Assembly (NCBI GenBank): GCA_009746045.1
Contig: RPFO01000213.1
Location: 1,484,578-1,548,577, forward strand
DNA length: 64,000 bases
Source of the DNA: Mesostigma viride
Taxonomy: Eukaryota; Streptophyta; Mesostigmatophyceae; Mesostigmatales; Mesostigmataceae
Direction of reading: 5' to 3'
Part shown: positions 58,968 through 64,000 of the stretch, in pieces
Layout of the letters: the number at the start of each line of letters is the position of its first letter
Numbering within the stretch: the first letter of the stretch is position 1
Notes under the pieces: model-generated
The model's input: the letters and a program-made list of their open reading frames with translations, nothing else
What the model was told of the DNA's origin: nothing
Database searches by the model: none
Program-made: the position numbers and the translations under genes

Positions 58968-61900
58968 TCACCGCACCTGTCTACAAAAATGCAACGTCTT
59001 CTTCACCTCTCCTACTGCACGGCAGTTGCTGCCCACCACCTGGACCTCGATCTGCGTCTGACCAAACAAGAACTGCACGTTGACCGACCGGCCCAGACCC
59101 AGCCTCGCATCTGGCAGCTCCAACAGCAGCAGCCCCTCGCACTGCATGCCCCCGTCCGTCACATATCCCGGCGGACACCCCACCGTGCTCCAGATGTCTA
59201 GCATGAACTGTGTTTGACTAGGCGAGGTCGCGAACAGAGGGTGGCTGACCACTTTATCCACCGGCACGTTCTCCCCCTGTTGCACAAAGTACAGGAAGAC
59301 GTCGTCACACATGGCGCAGCCGTCAATCACCACACGCTTGTCCGCTGGGTCGCTCGCGGGCACAAACTCGCGCATGATCCCAACGCCATACGTCTTGCGG
59401 GACACGCGGCTGGAGAGCATGTCCGGGTCCAGCCCATACAGCACAGCCCCTTGCACGATGGCACTCCCTGGGTCGGGTGGTCGCACGATGCTGCGCACGC
59501 GGTGGCCAAACCGTTCCTTGACGCATGATAGCAAGTACGGGGAGGACGAGAACCCGCCCGCCATGATGATGGCGTCGCAGCCACCACCACGACTGGACGT
59601 GCCGGGCTGTGACAGTCCCTGGGCGGCGCGCAGGGCCTTGTCCATCAGGTGAAGCGTGCGGTTTACCACGGGCGCAAAGATGGACCGCATGTCGGACGCA
59701 GATACCTCCAGCTCGTCGCAATCTGCGTGGGCGATGTGCCAACAGGGTGGACAACCATGATATGATAGGACAGGCATGCAAATTACATTGTACATGATAG
59801 TCGCCTGACTGTATATGATAGTCGCCTGACCCTAAACGCGCCCGCCCCGCCGACAAAACTGGAGGGCCACGCTGGGCGGAACTCCGCTTCTCGGAACCGC
59901 GCTTTCGGCCCCAACCTTTCAAGGTCGATGATTACGACTGGACCACCATTTCTCCGAGTGATGCTATGCATCACATCTTCTTCGGGGACTACGCCTCGCT
60001 TTACGACCTGTGCCTCCATCTCCACGCCACTGGACGCCTCCTCGTCGAAGACGGCCGACGCTGGCACAACATCAGCCAGATGTTCGGGTGTCCCCGCCCC
60101 CAACTCCAACACGCCGTCCTCAACTCTCTTCTCCAGAAGTCTGACGGCGAGATCTGGGCTCCATCCATCTCCGCCCCCGCATTCCGTTCCCTCCTCACGG
60201 AAGCCTTTCAGCAGCACGTGACCCCCTTGCTGCCGACATTTCAGCAATCGGCGGCACGCTGACTGCTGAACTTCCTCACATTTCCACCGCCGCCGCCTCC
60301 ACCTCCACCGCCGTTTCCGCCTTCACTGCCGACATCAAAGCCCAGCTCCTCGACCTCGACCAACGCCTTCAAGCCACCGCCACCGCCCTTGAGAGCTTGC
60401 ATGACACCGCCGGCCTCACCGCCCAAGCGGTGCAGGAAATCGCTGCCCAGCCGGCACCTGCTGGCCCGGCCAGTGATGTTCCCTCCACCTGGGCGGACTT
60501 GCTTAAGCATCACACCACCTCCACCACCTCCACCATCTCGGCACAACTCAAGCAACAAGCCCTCGACCTTCGCGAGGAAGCCGACATCGCGCGGCGCAGC
60601 CACAATGTCATCGTCAAGCACTTCGACCAGCAGGCAGGTGAGACCTCCACGAGCCTTCTTGAGGCATTTAAGCGCGCCATTCTTGCCCCCATGTTACTCA
60701 CTGGTGAGCTGGACATGTCGGCTGTCCGCCTCCCCCGCGCGCGGGGAAGGCTGGCCCGGCACCCGTGCTCCTCACCTTTAAGTACATGGCGGACAAGCTG
60801 GCGTTCCTTAAATGCCGCAAGAAGCTCTCGGAGACTCGCTTCACGCTGGACGACGACTTGACCCTGGCCCAGCAACAACGGCGACGCGAGCTATGGCCGA
60901 CCTACCTTCAGCTCCGGCAGAGCGCAAGGGGGAAGCCGGTATACTGGAGGGGGGCGGTCATCCACGTTGACCACAAGCCCTGGCAGCCCCCTCCTGCCAC
61001 CTCAGACTAGGAATATATATACCAGTAGTGTAGATTAGTAAGGCTTAGCCTAGCATGTGGCCCACGCGCATGTGCGCCCATAATGGCCCCCATGGATGAT
61101 GCCTTCAACACTTAGCCATGCTTTGTCTATAATGGGACCCCCATGGATGTTGCATTAAGAATTTAGCCATGCTATGCCATGCAGAGAGATGCTCTCTGTC
61201 GAGAAGCCATGTCCTAGCTCTTGTATAGCCATGATGATCTTCCTCCCTCACAGGCATGCTCCCCCCCTTACCCGGGCATAGCGTGATAGACCATGAGGGT
61301 GCAGGTGCCTTGGGGCACCTAGAGCAGGGGTAGCTTACATTCCCACCCTTGCATGAAGTAGCCTAGAATGTATTAAAAGCCATCTGCCCCTTCTCAGGGC
61401 TATGTGCTACATCTACTCCCAACGGAGTGATGTTGATAATTAATTAATTAATTAATGATAGTCAGTAGGTGAAGGTTGCATCCCTTGGAGATAAATTAGC
61501 AGTGACCATGGTGTAGGGTGCCCTTGACAAATTGTGGATTACTGAAAACCATTCACGCTGGCCCAACTGTTGAGCAAGGAATCTCATTGGATGCTGCTGA
61601 TGGAGATGTCTCTTCACATGTCAATCTAGCGCAATGCAGAACCAAACTAGCACACAGGTCATGTGCACAGCGCATTGCAAGGCAGGCCAGGTCAGCAAAC
61701 AGGGAAGGTAGAAACTTGCAGGAACGATCGACGAACGTAATCGAACTTGTAAAGCTAGCAATGCTCCCCATGCACATACCCTCCACATCGCCGTCACCAT
61801 CCACCTCGCCCGCCGCCTGCCGATGGCGCGCCCACATGCGCGCCAGGTCCTGGGGTAAGTCCAGGATCCACGCGTCGCCCTCGGCGCCAGAGAAGGTGCG

Positions 61901-64000
61901 CTTGTGCCGCTCAAAGGCCAGGCCCAGGCGCGCCGCCTGCGGGGGTGTGTGATGGGAGGGATGGGGGTCAGAGGGATGGATCATGGATGGCGTACAGAGA
62001 AAACAGGCAGAAGAGGGAGGGGAGGGATGTGAGCGAAGGGAGCAAGGCACCTGGCCATGTGCAAAGGTAGGTAAAAAAGTTAGTGCAATAATCGTAAGTA
62101 ATAATAACATGGCCATGTGCTAAGGTAGGTGAAATGGAAAATAAAACTGACAGCTTGTTATGGTCATTACGAAGGTCTAGGGTACAACCACACCCATGTT
62201 TGTAGCCGTTCCCGTATTACAGCTTGCCAGCCATGACTGACCTTGTTACAACCTAGCCCAGGCATCAGCTAATAGTTAAAGAGGCAGGTTTCCTATACCC
62301 CAAAGATATGCCGCATGCATAAATACTAGGGTTGTATCGAATACTGGATCGAATACCGAATATCACTCGAATACCGAATTGAATTCCGAATATACCATTC
62401 GGCTGACGCCTCGCCGTACCGAATATATTTGGATTCGAATACGGCGAAGATCATGAGGAGTCCAATTTATTAGATTCTAATACGGAAGGACCTACTGCTC
62501 GACGAATATATTCGATATTTCGGAATCGATACTAGCTTGGCTGTCCTCTGTTCGCATGGGGCCTGGGGGCTCATATCGCCTGGCTGGATGGTGCCTCGAT
62601 GGCATGGCACTTGGCAGTTGGAAGTCGCCATGGCACTGGACCGTTGCCTAATGCCTGCATGGTCAGTTGGCTGCCCGCTGCCGGCGCGGCGCGACAGTAC
62701 CTGCCGCCTGTCGCGGCGCGCTACGTATTGCCTAATAGTATACTACGGCTACTTTAGTGTACTAGCACTAGACATGTTAGATTCGGTATTTGGAAATTAC
62801 CGTCTTCATTCGGTATTCGATACGGCCTGGCGTAAGTTTCGAATATATTTGGATTCTAATACGGGGCACCCTCGCAGAAAACGAATATCTTTGAATTCGA
62901 TACGGCAGACCCATTGAAACCGAATATTCAATACGGCAGTCCAAAATGGTATCCGATGCAACCATAATAAATACGGGTCGCCACCCACCTCCCTGGGGAA
63001 GCGTTTCTTGTACTCGGCCAGGCAGGGCACGCGTGCCGCCAGGTACTTGTCGAACGCGGCATCCACAAAGCTGCCACCGCACAGGTCGCCCGTGCCGCGG
63101 CAGACCTCCCTCATCCGCAACCCCTGCCGCCCGTCACCCACCGCCGGCTCCAGCGCGTGCACGACCACGTCCACCGTACCACCGCCCGCATCCACGATCA
63201 TCGCGCTGGTGACGTCTGCTAGCTCCCCGTTGGTCACTGTACGGAACGCGTACAATGACGCGGCTTCGGGCTCAAGCACCAGCAGGGGTGGGTGGCAGCT
63301 GCCAGCACCGGCTGCGGTGGATTTGACCATCCCGGCGGCAGCGGCGGCGCGCACCATGGCGGCCTTGGCGGCCTCATCCCAGATGGCCTTGTGGGGGGGG
63401 AGGCAGTGCAGAGCATGGGGCATCAAGATCCATGGAAGCTGGTGACACCAGGCAGAATCACAAGACAGTGTTCAAAACATCTTATACACAGAAAAGAAAA
63501 CTAATACTGCATAGTGATGCATCGGCTTGCTTTGCTGCACCAGGCTATAAGCTTGCAGAAGGCTTGTCGAGGCTGCAGCGCCCAAGCAGCAACAAAGCAA
63601 AACCCTTCCTGGAAACAACCCAAGGATGACCAAAGACACCCTGCAAGCATAAGGGCAGCATAAGGGTGCTTGGCAAGCTCGGGCAGCAAGAAATGTGCTG
63701 CACAGAAGACGGAGGTAGCTCTTATAGCACCAACCCTATCGGGGGGGCTCAGCATGGATTACCCCAAGAGCTCAACCAGACAACACCGAGAAGCATGCAG
63801 ACCCTGCGCGGGTGTCGCGGACCAACCGGCACGGTGAGGCACCACTGCACGTCATCGTCCGATACGTGCGCCAAATTTAGAGCGAAGGTCTTCCATCGCG
63901 AGGCGTGACAGGTGGCGGAGGTAATCCGCGATGCATGCCACAACGTTTTTTCCTGCGGGCAGGTGCGCTTCCCAGTCGATGTCCAGTGCAGTGACGGAGG
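58968..64000 (-). CDS. HSPA12-type Hsp70 gene, 5' end outside window
   Basis: Four exons are seen: 63,827-64,000 (partial), 62,989-63,387, 61,780-61,936 and 58,968-59,722. GT-AG borders and phases agree (0, 0, 1). Key blocks: VQWCLTVP joined to AIWDEAAKAAM; SAMIVDAGGGTVDVVVHAL (ATP-phosphate motif); VPCLAEYKKRFPREV; RHKRTFSGAE; IIMAGGFSSSPYL (adenosine motif); SAIVQGAVLYGLDP; RKTYGVGIMREF. These match HSPA12-like Hsp70 relatives rather than canonical Hsp70. In the first exon, text before and after about 63,855 reads in two different frames, so a one-base shift, an undetected intron or a sequence error is present. Confidence 0.75.
59816..61456 (+). mobile_element. LINE ORF1-only element (HAL1-like) in HSPA12 intron 3
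   Basis: The plus strand has an ORF1-like protein in three frame segments: a start domain (59,816-60,262: FKVDDYDWTTISPSDAMHHI), a coiled region (about 60,265-60,750: LREEADIARRSHNVIVKHFD) and an RNA-binding end (60,765-61,010: FKYMADKLAFLKCRKKLS; TLDDDLTLAQQQRRRELWP). The last segment is the L1-type RNA-binding domain. A 3' UTR and (ttaa)n tail at 61,436-61,456 follow, and no ORF2 is present. The frame changes near 60,262 and 60,755 indicate decay. Confidence 0.65.
61410..61456 (+). repeat. LINE 3' end with (TTAA)n tail
   Basis: ctcccaacggagtgatgttg then (ttaa)n, as in the other copies; it closes the ORF1-only element. Confidence 0.7.
62329..62963. mobile_element. MITE-like element with CGAATA arrays
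   Basis: Ends read ggttgtatcgaatac and gtatccgatgcaacc, which are inverted copies with two mismatches. Both halves are full of cgaata/gaatatat strings, separated by an unrelated 230-bp piece (62,540-62,770). No coding capacity. It lies in HSPA12 intron 2, 26 bp from the exon border. Confidence 0.6.

Overview
The window joins two different kinds of DNA. Positions 1 to about 27.2 kb are GC-rich, intron-free and densely packed with genes on both strands, many in paralogous families (KilA-N/BRO-like, PD-(D/E)XK nuclease, RING/U-box-like, F-box-like, HNH, P-loop kinase, and a protein resembling a conserved giant-virus family, DUF5767). This is what a nucleocytoplasmic large DNA virus segment looks like. 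It runs off the left edge and appears to be an endogenous giant-virus insertion. No capsid, polymerase or packaging ATPase gene lies in the part seen here. From about 27.6 kb the GC content falls and genes become sparse and surrounded by repeats, as in a eukaryotic nuclear genome.

The host looks like a member of the green lineage, probably a streptophyte alga or early land plant. The 851-residue gene at 28,981-31,536 has a C-terminal region like the plant GIL1/IRKI family. The right edge carries a spliced HSPA12-type Hsp70 gene (minus strand, four exons seen, GT-AG introns with matching phases). This placement is inference from remembered family patterns, not from a search.

Viral part, left to right: a possible virion protein (346-1,329); three KilA/BRO-like genes and a fragment (1.4, 2.7, 11.2, 23.0 kb); F-box-like and low-complexity proteins (4.1-6.4 kb); the DUF5767-like gene (6.4-7.7 kb); knuckle/F-box-like genes (7.8-10.0 kb); U-box-like (10.0 kb) and RING-like (12.4 and 20.0 kb) genes; two stand-alone PD-(D/E)XK genes (15.6-16.4 kb) and a KilA-N/PD-(D/E)XK fusion (18.5 kb); then a P-loop kinase, a knuckle protein and an HNH protein (24.4-26.4 kb). 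Six proteins begin with nearly the same Cys3-His knuckle (C-x9-C-x10-C-x2-H or within one residue of it) but have different bodies. This is the strongest candidate for an undescribed protein system. Genes of the KilA/BRO group share an ACGCGTTTA-like motif about 40-70 bp upstream.

Host part: 33.3-54.9 kb is a nest of transposons. A Ty3/gypsy relic on the minus strand (integrase piece at about 33.3-34.1 kb, RNase H/RT piece at 53.6-54.9 kb) was split by a 19.4-kb LTR element (34,141-53,565; 668/672-bp LTRs; 5-bp target duplication CCTTG) that carries gag and protease but no visible RT. That element was itself entered by a 6.5-kb copia-type element (35,723-42,211; 486-bp LTRs; duplication TTACC) with an unusual integrase-before-protease order, and by a hAT-like element (46,940-50,985; 8-bp duplication CTGCCCGC). 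Beyond 55 kb are a Penelope-like RT, LINE 3' ends with a shared hairpin and (TTAA)n tail, an ORF1-only LINE derivative inside an HSPA12 intron, and a MITE-like element in the next intron.
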